Source: a virus
IMG/VR virus record: IMGVR_UViG_3300037225_000673
Coordinates: 20,561 to 84,560 of that record
Length of the DNA: 64,000 bases
Strand: one strand, 5' to 3'
Both the position numbers and the translations under genes were made by a program. The notes beneath the pieces are model-generated. The model searched no databases. It worked only from the letters and a program-made list of their open reading frames with translations, and was not told where the DNA came from. The stretch's first letter is position 1; every line of letters begins with the position of its first letter. Shown here piece by piece: positions 25,836 to 34,423 of this stretch.

Positions 25836-27089
25836 ATGAAACGTTCGAGTAGAGAAGCGACCCGGGATTGGGTCAATTCGCAACGTGCCAAGGAGCGCGA
25901 ACAAAAGCTGCGCCTCGAAGCTGAGGCTGAGAAAAAGCTCTGGCTCGTCCAAGAGGCCATTGCGAAAAACAACAAGCATAAATCACTTCTGGATTATGTT
26001 GGCGAAGAGCCGACTGAGTTCTGGCTAGCTATCGAGAAAAAATCTCCGAAGATTTTGGACAAAGAATATCTGCACGCGGTTCGCATTGTGAACACGCTAG
26101 AACATCAACGATCAATTACAGATTGGGAGCCGCGTGGTAAAGGAAAGACTACCATCTTCAACTCTCTTTGTGATCACCTGTTAGCCAAGTTTCCCACGCC
26201 ACAATTCATTTGGTCTGCATTCTGGGAACAGGACGTTGCTCACAGCCTTGGAGTTCGTGATACTGGAAAAATAATAATCCAAACGGTAGTTGGAATTGCT
26301 CGGGGTGATAGTTTCGCCAAGATGTGCAAGTCTGGCGAATTTCCGATAACCTTCACCAACAAACAATGCCATCAGTTCCTAAACTCAACTTCCGATAGTT
26401 CATTCATGAGCGCGCTTCGGCGTGTACAAATCCAAACTCACGGCGGAGATAGGCGCTTGCTGACGGCCTTGATGGCACGCGATGCTGGTAAGAAGTTGGC
26501 AAGCACTAGGGACGAAACCTTTCTTGACTCTGTGATTCATTGGTTCGCCAAGAACCCAATGATGGACATGCAGCAGTTCGGCCCTCTCTGCGACTACATC
26601 TGGTTTCGTTACGGAGCCGGAGCGGCTGGGAATGACTTCTCCATGAAGGGGCGCAGCGTCCTTGCAATGATGCGCGGGATGGAAGAATGGCACGCCGATC
26701 TTGCTAAGAGGAAGGCCGTCGTAGGCAAAGAGTACAAACCATCTGGCATCAAGGCTGGACATTACGAATTCAAGCACCGCACAGCAGAAGGAAATTTCGT
26801 TACTTTAACTTGTGATATCAATGAAATCCTCACGTCAAAACTACTCCATGCCGAGGGCTCTGCGCTCAAGCACTGCGTGCTTTCCTATTCGTGGTCTATC
26901 GAACAAGGCAACTGTTCTATATGGTCAATGACATTTAACGGTGACAGAGCAGTTACGATTGAAGTTAGGGGTCGGCAAATTTCACAAGTGCGCGGCATGC
27001 GCAACAGGCAATCAACTTCTGAAGAATTCAAAATCATTCAGAAATGGGCTCAAGAAAACCAACTCTCAATATCTCTATCGAGGTGGTAA
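25836..27089 (+). CDS. PcfJ-like domain protein
   Basis: The start is ATG 25836 behind AAGG. The C-terminal part (LLHAEGSALKHCVLSYSW, then CSIWSM and the strand AVTIEVRGRQISQVRG) matches the PcfJ-like domain found in phages and conjugative elements. The N-terminal 60 residues are highly charged and helical. The role of PcfJ-like proteins is not known. It follows ligA by 33 bases. Confidence 0.65.
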   Translation: MKRSSREATRDWVNSQRAKEREQKLRLEAEAEKKLWLVQEAIAKNNKHKSLLDYVGEEPTEFWLAIEKKSPKILDKEYLHAVRIVNTLEHQRSITDWEPRGKGKTTIFNSLCDHLLAKFPTPQFIWSAFWEQDVAHSLGVRDTGKIIIQTVVGIARGDSFAKMCKSGEFPITFTNKQCHQFLNSTSDSSFMSALRRVQIQTHGGDRRLLTALMARDAGKKLASTRDETFLDSVIHWFAKNPMMDMQQFGPLCDYIWFRYGAGAAGNDFSMKGRSVLAMMRGMEEWHADLAKRKAVVGKEYKPSGIKAGHYEFKHRTAEGNFVTLTCDINEILTSKLLHAEGSALKHCVLSYSWSIEQGNCSIWSMTFNGDRAVTIEVRGRQISQVRGMRNRQSTSEEFKIIQKWAQENQLSISLSRW

Positions 27090-27488
27090 ATGGGAAGAAA
27101 ACTAACGGAAGTTCCGGCAGCAATAATTGGCAAAATGAGCTGCGTAGAAACTTTGATGATTCAAATTGATCGCGTTTTACATTTTACCAAAAGGATTCAA
27201 GAGCTTGGTAAATCTCCTGACGAGGTGGTTATTACACTTCTAAATGTTGATGATGATTTTGGTAGATATTTGGCTGATGAATTAATGCCCGGCTATGATT
27301 GGCAGGCTATCAGGGATACTGGCGCAACACCATACGCCAGAGGTTTAGCCGGCCGCGAAGGCATACAAAATATGTTGGATGAATTAGATTATGATGCGGG
27401 TCAGAAGCTGCGCAAAGCCGGCTCTGTGGTAACTGTAGTGGTCATGGACCATGGGGCGATTGAAGTATTCAAAGAAGGAGATTGGTAA
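27090..27488 (+). CDS. Protein of unknown function
   Basis: The 132-residue product has an alpha/beta look with a C-terminal strand (SVVTVVVMDHGAIEVF). No motif is recognised. It starts directly after the PcfJ-like gene stop and ends one base before the next start, so it is in the same operon. Confidence 0.5.
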   Translation: MGRKLTEVPAAIIGKMSCVETLMIQIDRVLHFTKRIQELGKSPDEVVITLLNVDDDFGRYLADELMPGYDWQAIRDTGATPYARGLAGREGIQNMLDELDYDAGQKLRKAGSVVTVVVMDHGAIEVFKEGDW

Positions 27489-27489
27489 A

Positions 27490-27729
27490 ATGATACTGAA
27501 TCTATTTGACGCAACTCCAGAATCTGAACCAATGGAAAAGCGCGCTATCGAAAAGGGAGCGTTGAGTTCGGCACACGCAGCGCGAGTGGAGGTTGATTAT
27601 GAATACCAGGTTGAACAATGGGTGATTGATATTGCCAATGATCAGCCAGATATAGTGCGTGCTGAATGCCCAGACATTGGCCGCAAATGGGTTCGGGATT
27701 CAGCAACAACTATGGCCGAGGTGAAGTGA
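27490..27729 (+). CDS. Small protein, unknown function
   Basis: ATG 27490 has GAAGGAG upstream. The 79-residue product is acidic and helical (HAARVEVDYEYQVEQWVIDI). No family is recognised. It lies just before the RNA-repair block. Confidence 0.5.
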   Translation: MILNLFDATPESEPMEKRAIEKGALSSAHAARVEVDYEYQVEQWVIDIANDQPDIVRAECPDIGRKWVRDSATTMAEVK

Positions 27730-27742
27730 TGAGGTATGGGTA

Positions 27743-28273
27743 ATGGAATCAAAAGAACTAGTTAAGAAGAGCAAATATCTGAGTCTTATTCTTCGGCATG
27801 ATCCTGCTAAAGCCAATCTAACTCTAGATGAACATGGTTGGGTTTTGGTAAATACTCTTCTTAAATCTATAGGATGGGGATTGTTCGAGCTAGTAGAGGT
27901 TGTTCAGGAAAACGACAAGAAACGTTTTGAGTTCAGTGAAAATGGAAAGAAGATTCGTGCTAGCCAAGGACATTCTGTTTATGTTGATCTTGGTTATGAG
28001 ATAAAGGAACCTCCAGAGTTTCTTTATCACGGAACATCTAGTGACAACAATAAATCAATATCAGAGCGTGGTCTGTTGAAAAGAGATCGCCATGATGTTC
28101 ATCTGTTCGATGATAAGGATAAGGCATTTGACATTGCAAAGAATCGCCGTAGGAATCATTGTGTCTTGACAATTAGCGCAAAGCAAATGTCAGAAGATGG
28201 ATTTCAATTCAGGCTTTCGACCAACAATGTTTGGCTAACAGAGACAGTGCCGCCGAAGTACATTGTCTGGTAA
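27743..28273 (+). CDS. kptA: RNA 2'-phosphotransferase (Tpt1/KptA)
   Basis: The 176-residue protein has the Tpt1 catalytic set: R18 and H19 in SLILRHDP, R72 and H77 in RASQGHSV, and YHGTSSDNNKSI in the NAD-binding half. It removes an internal 2'-phosphate from RNA by transferring it to NAD. In eukaryotes this completes tRNA splicing; in bacteria and phages its natural substrate is unsettled. It opens a block with Thg1 and RtcB, which suggests RNA repair or tRNA maturation. Confidence 0.93.
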   Translation: MESKELVKKSKYLSLILRHDPAKANLTLDEHGWVLVNTLLKSIGWGLFELVEVVQENDKKRFEFSENGKKIRASQGHSVYVDLGYEIKEPPEFLYHGTSSDNNKSISERGLLKRDRHDVHLFDDKDKAFDIAKNRRRNHCVLTISAKQMSEDGFQFRLSTNNVWLTETVPPKYIVW

Positions 28274-28346
28274 ATTTGGCCTAGTGGCCTGCAACGCCCA
28301 ATTGCCTTGACATATGGCATGCTCTATGCCAGAGTAAAATCAACAT

Positions 28347-28544
28347 ATGGCATCAAAAGGACTATTGTCTTGCAGTATTTGTGGTAGTGAAATTAAACAA
28401 GACCATGGAAAAGACAGCGCAATCGCGCGCATCGAATGTCAAGGCTGCGGCATATCATCTGATATTCCCAAAAAAGCCAAAGAGATAGAGATATATTATA
28501 GAAGGCATGGCTCAAACACTAAAACAGAGAATGATATCATATGA
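28347..28544 (+). CDS. Zinc-ribbon protein
   Basis: The 65-residue product has CSICGSE and CQGCGIS, a C-x2-C...C-x2-C ribbon, and overlaps the Thg1 gene start by 38 bases. Upstream (28274-28346) is an inverted repeat, GGCAT/ATGCC, that could be an operator. No specific function is recognised. Confidence 0.6.
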   Translation: MASKGLLSCSICGSEIKQDHGKDSAIARIECQGCGISSDIPKKAKEIEIYYRRHGSNTKTENDII

Positions 28545-29292
28545 GGAGTCTACATCTCAAAGAATAATAAGTAGAATCCCAATAATAATCAAAATTGATG
28601 GCCGTTCATTCTTAAGGGCCACGCAAAACATACACAAGCCGTTTTGTCATAAGACAATGGCAATGTTTAATGGAACCATGTTATCTCTTGTCAAGAAAAT
28701 TGATGGCGCAACATTTGGTTATCAATACTCGGACAAGATTATAATCGTCCTACGCAATGACCGCAGCGAATCCGAGGACCCTTGGTTTGGAAATGAGGTC
28801 CAGGATATGTGCTCGGCATCGGCGTCGATGGCCACCTACGAGTTCATGAACCAGCTATGGGAAATAGATAGCCCGCCAGATCTCGAAGGAAGCATAACCT
28901 TCAAGGCAAGTGTATTTGGTGTACCGACTATCAGTGAGGTAATAAACTACATCATATACAGACAGTATTGCTGCATGCAATACGCCATTGACGAGGCGAT
29001 TTATTCGCTTCTCGGGCGAAACTCTGCCTTGGATGGCGTTGGCGTTGAGGAGCGCAAAAAAATACTTGACGATGCCGGCATATCGCTAAATAATTTTCCA
29101 GCGTCGTTCCATCACGGGTCTGCCGCTTACGTAACCCCAAAATTAATTAGTACAGCACAGGGAGAAGTTACGCACCATAAATGGATGTTGGATTTTGATG
29201 TCCCCCTGTTCGTTGATAAGAAAGAAAGGGAAAGGCTTCGAACAATCCTAACAACAGGGTGTGATATTTTCAAACCGGAACGTGATTTTTGA
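28507..29292 (+). CDS. Thg1-like tRNA guanylyltransferase / 3'-5' polymerase
   Basis: The 261-residue protein has the Thg1 metal site D31 in IKIDGRSF and D76 in GYQYSDKI, and the overall Thg1 length. Thg1 enzymes add nucleotides in the 3'-5' direction; Thg1-like proteins (TLPs) rebuild damaged 5' ends of tRNAs, whereas true Thg1 adds G-1 to tRNA-His. In this setting, with RtcB and Tpt1, 5'-end repair is likely. The start overlaps the preceding ribbon gene. Confidence 0.9.
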   Translation: MAQTLKQRMISYEESTSQRIISRIPIIIKIDGRSFLRATQNIHKPFCHKTMAMFNGTMLSLVKKIDGATFGYQYSDKIIIVLRNDRSESEDPWFGNEVQDMCSASASMATYEFMNQLWEIDSPPDLEGSITFKASVFGVPTISEVINYIIYRQYCCMQYAIDEAIYSLLGRNSALDGVGVEERKKILDDAGISLNNFPASFHHGSAAYVTPKLISTAQGEVTHHKWMLDFDVPLFVDKKERERLRTILTTGCDIFKPERDF

Positions 29293-29633
29293 TGCAAGAC
29301 TTTCATCTAGAAATTCTCCTATCCGTACTACAAGATTCTTGTAAAGAAGGAAAGGTAGTTCCTCGCTCTGTACTGTTCTCAAAATTCGAGAACATAGCAA
29401 GATCAGGTTTGGAGATAGATAAGTTCAAAAGATCTCTGTCTTATTGTATTAACAACGTAAAAATTAGTGGATACAAGATAAGACACGGGAGAGGAGGCGG
29501 AGTGTATAAGGTATCAGAAACAGAAAAGGTTACTATTATTTGTTACTCTGGTAAATTCACCGGACAAATCCCATCAAAAACTCTAAACAGACTCATCGTT
29601 GGTCTTAAGAAACAAACAAAGAATGGAAAGTAA
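29289..29633 (+). CDS. Possible winged-helix protein
   Basis: The 114-residue product overlaps the Thg1 stop by four bases. Two helices followed by a basic beta hairpin (ISGYKIRHGRGGGVYKV) look like a winged helix, then a second basic segment follows. Nucleic-acid binding is likely but no family is recognised. Confidence 0.45.
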   Translation: MMQDFHLEILLSVLQDSCKEGKVVPRSVLFSKFENIARSGLEIDKFKRSLSYCINNVKISGYKIRHGRGGGVYKVSETEKVTIICYSGKFTGQIPSKTLNRLIVGLKKQTKNGK

Positions 29634-29635
29634 CA

Positions 29636-30151
29636 ATGGAAACTGCTAGAGCGCAGGCTGAAGAATTTCATATACAAGAAACTTTTTTCATTGATCCTGA
29701 AGCCAAGCCACATATTAATCTAATCAAAGTTCCAGATGCAGCTGGGCGTCCTTACTTCATCGGAAAGCTTCAATTTCCGGCGATAATGAAATTTGAACGC
29801 GGAGCTTCATTTATGGTGTTCCTAGCCGAAACTGGCATTGAAGAGCTTCAAATAGCTCCAATCGATCCGTCGCGGCGCAGTAAAGCAAGGGCCAATTGCG
29901 GGGCCTCTATAACCAATGGTAAGTTCTCGATCGACCTACGCCCAATGATTGATTTTAATGGATCAGTCTATTATGTTGGAGAGGCGATTGGGTTCTTTGA
30001 GATGGATCTAGAACCTGGAATATTCTTCACAATTTTCACATCAATTCCAGGTCAAGAAAGAATCCAAATCTCAAAACTACAATTCAAGCCAAAACCAAGA
30101 TACGACGCCCCTAGAAATACATTCAACCCAAGACATTTCGAAAATATTTAA
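29636..30151 (+). CDS. Beta-rich protein of unknown function
   Basis: The 171-residue product is rich in beta strands and aromatic residues (YFIGKLQFPAIMKFERG, FFEMDLEPGIFFTIF). No motif is recognised. It sits between the Thg1 block and a lipoprotein gene. Confidence 0.5.
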   Translation: METARAQAEEFHIQETFFIDPEAKPHINLIKVPDAAGRPYFIGKLQFPAIMKFERGASFMVFLAETGIEELQIAPIDPSRRSKARANCGASITNGKFSIDLRPMIDFNGSVYYVGEAIGFFEMDLEPGIFFTIFTSIPGQERIQISKLQFKPKPRYDAPRNTFNPRHFENI

Positions 30152-30169
30152 GTCGAGGCCAGAGCCGGC

Positions 30170-30191
30170 GTCCTCTGAAGGCTCAGAGGAC
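30170..30191 (+). promoter_or_regulatory. RBS-sequestering hairpin before the lipoprotein gene
   Basis: GTCCTCTGA (30170-30178) and TCAGAGGAC (30183-30191) form nine perfect pairs around a four-base loop. The ribosome site AGAGGA is inside the 3' arm and the ATG starts two bases later, so the hairpin would block initiation. It could also stabilise the upstream mRNA end. Confidence 0.6.
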
Positions 30192-30193
30192 AT

Positions 30194-30427
30194 ATGCGAA
30201 TACACCTAATTAGTCTGATACTATTGACGTCTTGCGGAACAACTCCGCCAAAATCACCAGAACCAATAGAAGTAGATACAAGGTCTACAATAGATTATAC
30301 GACACCTAATGAAAATGTTGGGATTGTTTTTGAAGACAATCGAGATAGCGAACGCACAGAGCATGCTCCGCCACCAACATCTACATATAAGATTTCAAGC
30401 AAAACAAAAGAAACTTCAGCGAAGTAG
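30194..30427 (+). CDS. Small lipoprotein
   Basis: The 77-residue product has a signal peptide with lipobox LTSC (Cys at residue 14), followed by a Pro/Thr-rich disordered region. It would be lipidated and held in the inner or outer membrane, pointing to a role at the host envelope such as lysis (spanin-like) or superinfection exclusion. Neither role is proven. Confidence 0.65.
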   Translation: MRIHLISLILLTSCGTTPPKSPEPIEVDTRSTIDYTTPNENVGIVFEDNRDSERTEHAPPPTSTYKISSKTKETSAK

Positions 30428-30432
30428 GCTAT

Positions 30433-30906
30433 ATGAAAAAGCCACTTCGTATTATCTTTTTGGATTTCGACGGTGTGATGAATAACGCCGGATCATTAGA
30501 CAAAATAGATCCGTTAGATTCTAAAGCAATACAATTACTCAATGATCTTGTCAATGCAACAGATGCTTGCATTGTAATTTCTTCTTCGTGGAGGATTGGT
30601 AATACGCTGCACTGGATTCAGCTGATGATGGCAAGGGCCGGCTTCAAGTTCCCTGAGAAAATCATCGGGGCAACAATGGAGATTTCGGACAAGACCAATG
30701 GTGGTATTTGGGTTTCTAAAACTCGCGGTCAAGAAATTGCTCTATGGCTTGAACAGGTTTCGGTTGACTCGTTTGTAATATTTGACGACGAAAGTGATAT
30801 GGATCCCGTTACAGATCATCTTGTAAAAACAACATTTGAAACAGGTCTTTTGGAAGAGCATATTGAACGAGCAAAGAAACTACTATTACCGTTCGGGTTG
30901 ATATGA
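30433..30906 (+). CDS. HAD-superfamily phosphatase-like protein (RNA-repair associated type)
   Basis: The 157-residue protein starts with the HAD motif FLDFDGVMN, then has the motif II Ser cluster VISSSWR and the motif IV acidic pair in FVIFDDESDM. Short HAD domains of this form occur in and near RNA-repair proteins. Between Thg1 and RtcB it may remove terminal phosphates from RNA or nucleotides. It overlaps the next gene by four bases. Confidence 0.75.
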   Translation: MKKPLRIIFLDFDGVMNNAGSLDKIDPLDSKAIQLLNDLVNATDACIVISSSWRIGNTLHWIQLMMARAGFKFPEKIIGATMEISDKTNGGIWVSKTRGQEIALWLEQVSVDSFVIFDDESDMDPVTDHLVKTTFETGLLEEHIERAKKLLLPFGLI

Positions 30907-31112
30907 AATTATTAGATATTCAAAGAGACTCTAAAGTTATATGCCAATGTTCAGACGGATCAGATTATTTGACGTTTAAGCATATTGATGGTATGTACAG
31001 CTTCTGTGTCACTGAAAATGGAAATGTAGTACACCTGTACTGTATGACCGAATTGTCCCTACAACCGGACGGTTCATATAAGCTCGATCCGCTATCAAGC
31101 GGCCAATCGTAA
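30903..31112 (+). CDS. Small protein, unknown function
   Basis: The 69-residue product is beta-rich (RDSKVICQCSDGSDYLTF) with several Cys residues. It is coupled to the HAD gene by a four-base overlap and collides with the convergent homing endonuclease gene at its end. Confidence 0.5.
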   Translation: MKLLDIQRDSKVICQCSDGSDYLTFKHIDGMYSFCVTENGNVVHLYCMTELSLQPDGSYKLDPLSSGQS

Positions 31113-31883
31113 TCTCCAGGCTCTAGTTTTGATACTACTTTCCGTTCTGCCCAATTTCTCAGCTGCTTTTTTGTATGGGAATTTTAATACAATCGCGTCT
31201 TCTCTCGGAGTCCATCTGCGAACTTCCCATGTTCTCTTTACCATGCTAGCTGGGCGCACCCAGGCCTTAGCAACATCGGCTGATGCAAGCTTCCTATCCA
31301 AACAAAGACATCCAGGATAATATAGTTCGCTAATTAGCTTTTGAGCATCTTCACAAAAAACACATATATTATAAGCATTATCTCGCTTATTTGGCTTACT
31401 AACTTTTATCTGACCAGTTTTTCTGAATATGAAATCAATATATGCGCGGCACAAAACAGGACTTGTTGTTACCAAAGATATGAATGGTTGCCTGGCTGTC
31501 ATTCCCAGAGAGCCATCGCCGTCAATTACACCTCTCCAATAATCAATCTCTGAAAATTTAACTATTGGCGGAGCAATGATTTTCGACTTCTTACCATATG
31601 GTAGGCCTAATGAATTCAATGTTGTTCTAAATTCCAAATCATACACTGTCCAAACTACCGATGTGTAATTTTTCTTGAAATTAGTATTGCGCGTTCTTTC
31701 TCTAATAGAAGAATTTACAGATATTAACCGTTGAAAACGTTCAAGTAAAGGCAGGTCTTCTTTTTGAATTTCGATTTCTGCGTGCCCGCGATTTCTAGTA
31801 TTTTGAGATAGATGTCCATCAGTCTGTAAGAACCCAAAAAGATAGGCCAACTCAGGATTTGTAAGATTAAAATGATATACCAT
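31095..31883 (-). CDS. Free-standing LAGLIDADG homing endonuclease
   Basis: The 262-residue protein has two LAGLIDADG helices: ELAYLFGFLQTDGHL and YWRGVIDGDGSLG, each with its catalytic acid. A C-terminal Myb/SANT-like or HTH segment (WTPREDAIVLKFPYKKAAEKL) may add DNA specificity. It is inserted on the minus strand directly before rtcB and overlaps the end of the preceding gene, as an invading element would. Confidence 0.85.
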   Translation of the reverse strand: MVYHFNLTNPELAYLFGFLQTDGHLSQNTRNRGHAEIEIQKEDLPLLERFQRLISVNSSIRERTRNTNFKKNYTSVVWTVYDLEFRTTLNSLGLPYGKKSKIIAPPIVKFSEIDYWRGVIDGDGSLGMTARQPFISLVTTSPVLCRAYIDFIFRKTGQIKVSKPNKRDNAYNICVFCEDAQKLISELYYPGCLCLDRKLASADVAKAWVRPASMVKRTWEVRRWTPREDAIVLKFPYKKAAEKLGRTESSIKTRAWRLRLAA

Positions 31884-31905
31884 AATTATATGATATATCC
31901 ACTTT

Positions 31906-33321
31906 ATGGAGACCGATGTGTCTTTTAAATATATTGCTCAAAAAATTAGTGATTCTCAGTACGTTCTTCCTAAAGTTGGAACTATGAAAACTGATGCTAA
32001 AGTATTTTTCTCAGAGGAGCTTTATGAAGCCTCCGAGGAAAATTACTGGAAGCAACTTCATGATGCCGCTTCATATGAAGGTGTCACCGGAGTATATGGA
32101 TTGCCAGATGGCCATTCTGGGTTTGGTGTTCCAATTGGTTGCGTTATTGTTACTGATGGAACGCTAATACAAGCCGGCTCTGGCTATGATATAAATTGTG
32201 GAATAATTTGTTTGAAGGTAAATCTTACGGCCAATTCTGTTAAAAGTTTTTACAAAAGAGAGCAATGGATTCGTGAAGTTGAAAAAAGGGTATCTTCAGG
32301 AATCGGATCTGGGCGACCTAAACTAATGCCAACCTTTAGCGATAAGAAGGTTCAGGAAATTCTTCGCTATGGAGCCAAGGCTCTAGGTGCACACAAAGAA
32401 ATTTGTGAAAGACAATATATCCCTGTGCCAGACGAAATGGACTTTACAGTCATTGAAAAGGCTTATGCTAAGGTATCGTCTCAGCTCGGCTCTGCCGGCG
32501 GCGGAAATCATCATTGTGAGCTACAAGTAGATCAGGATAGTGGTGATGTATATGTAATGGTTCATTGCGGTTCGCGTGGATATGGATATCAGACAGCGAA
32601 ACACTTCTTCTATGCCGGAGCCGAACTTCGTGGATTACCAAAAAATAGACGTGAAGATTCATGGCTTAGAATAGACGAACCTCTTGGTAAAGAATATTGG
32701 GCTTATCACAATAGCGCGGCAAACTTCGCAATTGCTAATCGTCACATTATAATCAGCGGAATTAAAGATGCTCTTCAAGAAGTTTTTAATGCAGACTCAG
32801 AAGTATATTACGAAATTAGCCACAATCTAATTCAGGAAGAAACTTTAATTCTTCCAGATGGAAGTACAACAAAAGGATTTGTCCATCGTAAAGGGGCAAC
32901 TAGAGCCTTTCCAGCAGGTCACCCAGATCTTATTGGTACAATATGGGAAAAGACAGGCCACCCTTGTTTAATTCCAGGATCAATGTACGATGGAGCGGCT
33001 ATTCTCTTTGCCGAACCAGGGGCGCATCAATCCGCTTGTTCTGTAAACCATGGATCTGGTAGAAAGATGGCTCGTGGAGAAGCTCGTCGCAAACTAGAAC
33101 ATAAACAATTAAAAATTGATGATGATATGAAAACGGTTAAGCGTAAACTTGGAGGAGTTGAGATCGAGGGTATAGCAATTAACAACAAGCACACGCCACT
33201 TGATGAATGTAGTCATGTATATAAGGATCTTGATACTGTGCTTGAGGTATTGACAACAAACAATATAGCAAGAATAGATAAAAGGCTTTATCCTGTAGCA
33301 AATATCAAGGGAGTTGATTAA
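31906..33321 (+). CDS. rtcB: RNA-splicing ligase RtcB
   Basis: The 471-residue protein has the RtcB metal and guanylation site: GLPDGHSGFGVPIG, a GYDINCGI segment with the metal-binding Cys, GGGNHHCELQ, HCGSRGYGYQ, and the guanylated His382 in VNHGSGRKMARGEA. RtcB joins 2',3'-cyclic phosphate or 3'-phosphate ends to 5'-OH ends, using GTP and manganese. It can rejoin tRNAs cut by host ribotoxins and would be needed to close the two permuted tRNAs at 8.6-8.9 kb. Confidence 0.96.
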   Translation: METDVSFKYIAQKISDSQYVLPKVGTMKTDAKVFFSEELYEASEENYWKQLHDAASYEGVTGVYGLPDGHSGFGVPIGCVIVTDGTLIQAGSGYDINCGIICLKVNLTANSVKSFYKREQWIREVEKRVSSGIGSGRPKLMPTFSDKKVQEILRYGAKALGAHKEICERQYIPVPDEMDFTVIEKAYAKVSSQLGSAGGGNHHCELQVDQDSGDVYVMVHCGSRGYGYQTAKHFFYAGAELRGLPKNRREDSWLRIDEPLGKEYWAYHNSAANFAIANRHIIISGIKDALQEVFNADSEVYYEISHNLIQEETLILPDGSTTKGFVHRKGATRAFPAGHPDLIGTIWEKTGHPCLIPGSMYDGAAILFAEPGAHQSACSVNHGSGRKMARGEARRKLEHKQLKIDDDMKTVKRKLGGVEIEGIAINNKHTPLDECSHVYKDLDTVLEVLTTNNIARIDKRLYPVANIKGVD

Positions 33322-33626
33322 TGGAACATCTGTTCGGCGAAGTTATATGTGAGGCAACTCAGAAGTTGAAAGATGTCGGTTTGTATGCCAGGACTGTGAG
33401 TGGCAGTAAAATTCGTGGCGGCTCGCACAAGAGGTATGATGGTAGCGATATCGGAGTTGTCTACGGATACTTTACACTGGAGGTTCTAGAACATGGCGGA
33501 GTTGTTATTACGATTGCTAAAGATTCATTAGAGGAAGCCACGCAATTCCTGATTGATAATATCAAGCCTGGAGTTTCTGATGAGCCTCCGATAATACTCC
33601 ACCGAGGCTGGCCACAGGATTATTAA
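33321..33626 (+). CDS. Small protein coupled to rtcB, unknown function
   Basis: The 101-residue product starts on the last base of the rtcB stop codon. It looks alpha/beta (VVYGYFTLEVLEHGGVVITI). No family is recognised; its coupling to RtcB is the only functional hint. Confidence 0.55.
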   Translation: MEHLFGEVICEATQKLKDVGLYARTVSGSKIRGGSHKRYDGSDIGVVYGYFTLEVLEHGGVVITIAKDSLEEATQFLIDNIKPGVSDEPPIILHRGWPQDY

Positions 33627-33663
33627 AGATTGAAGGACACATAGCTGATGTCAATAAACAATT

Positions 33664-33759
33664 ATGTTTCTAGAGGCTAGGAAATATGCATATCAAGATG
33701 TACTTAAAATGATTTCCGAGATTGAGGATAAAGCAAGTCACGGCTGTTATAATGACTAG
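33664..33759 (+). CDS. Doubtful 31-codon peptide
   Basis: ATG 33664 opens a short helical peptide (LEARKYAYQDVLKMISE) ending at TAG 33757-33759. No ribosome site is visible. It is listed because the gap is otherwise empty. Confidence 0.25.
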   Translation: MFLEARKYAYQDVLKMISEIEDKASHGCYND

Positions 33760-33768
33760 TGAGATTTA

Positions 33769-34101
33769 ATGTATTGCGACTTCTGCACCTGCACCATGTG
33801 TCAGAACGGATGTTCTGATGTCATCGCTTATCATGTAGACGATCCTCCAACTAGAATCTTGGGCGATTACGAACTTTGGCATGCGCAATGCGAAGATGGC
33901 CGATGGATCTGTGATACATGCTACCATTACGAATGCTGTGTGGATGCCGGCAGCGATCCTTGCGACGGTCTCTGCGGCCAGTATAAGTGTGAGCACCGGC
34001 CGAAACTTATGTCAGAATGGACATTTTGGACGTATCATCCAGTGGTTGAGTGTGAGATAGCCACAGACAAACAAATTACATTGACTAATTTAGTCTCTTG
34101 A
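33769..34101 (+). CDS. Cys-rich putative zinc-binding protein
   Basis: The 110-residue product has about 14 Cys residues in its first 80 residues (CDFCTCTMCQNGC, ICDTCYHYECC, CDGLCGQYKC), spaced like stacked zinc fingers. No known fold is recognised. Confidence 0.55.
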   Translation: MYCDFCTCTMCQNGCSDVIAYHVDDPPTRILGDYELWHAQCEDGRWICDTCYHYECCVDAGSDPCDGLCGQYKCEHRPKLMSEWTFWTYHPVVECEIATDKQITLTNLVS

Positions 34102-34119
34102 ATTATCATCAGATCAATT

Positions 34120-34419
34120 ATGATTCACTTCGAAACTATCTGGAACGCGGCCGAGAGCGTAGTGAAGAGCTACACCGACCTCGGACGCAAGGAGATCCTT
34201 GGCCAAGTCAGAGCCGGAGTTGACAATCTGGCAGACTCCGACTCAATAGCCGAGTACAACGACGCCCTTGGCGACGTCCTGTTCGGACTATGTGCGCTCT
34301 GTGCCCACCTCGAAGAGAAGAAGAACTTGCAGCTAAACTCGGCCGCAGCGCTGGCGCAAGCCATCGAACGAAAGCGCGCCGAGATTCTTGCCCTAACCGC
34401 AAAGGAACCGGAAAGATAA
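34120..34419 (+). CDS. Helical protein, possibly MazG-like
   Basis: The 99-residue product is all-helical, and its segment EYNDALGDVLFGLCALCAHL resembles the second half of the MazG nucleotide pyrophosphohydrolase motif, where E/D residues bind magnesium. The first acidic pair is not clear, so an unrelated helical bundle is equally possible. Confidence 0.4.
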   Translation: MIHFETIWNAAESVVKSYTDLGRKEILGQVRAGVDNLADSDSIAEYNDALGDVLFGLCALCAHLEEKKNLQLNSAAALAQAIERKRAEILALTAKEPER

Positions 34420-34423
34420 GCTC

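Noticed and set aside
28319-28346. Sigma-70 promoter with TTGACA before the zinc-ribbon gene
   Set aside because: A TTGACA lies at about 28308, but no reasonable -10 box is found at 16-18 bases.
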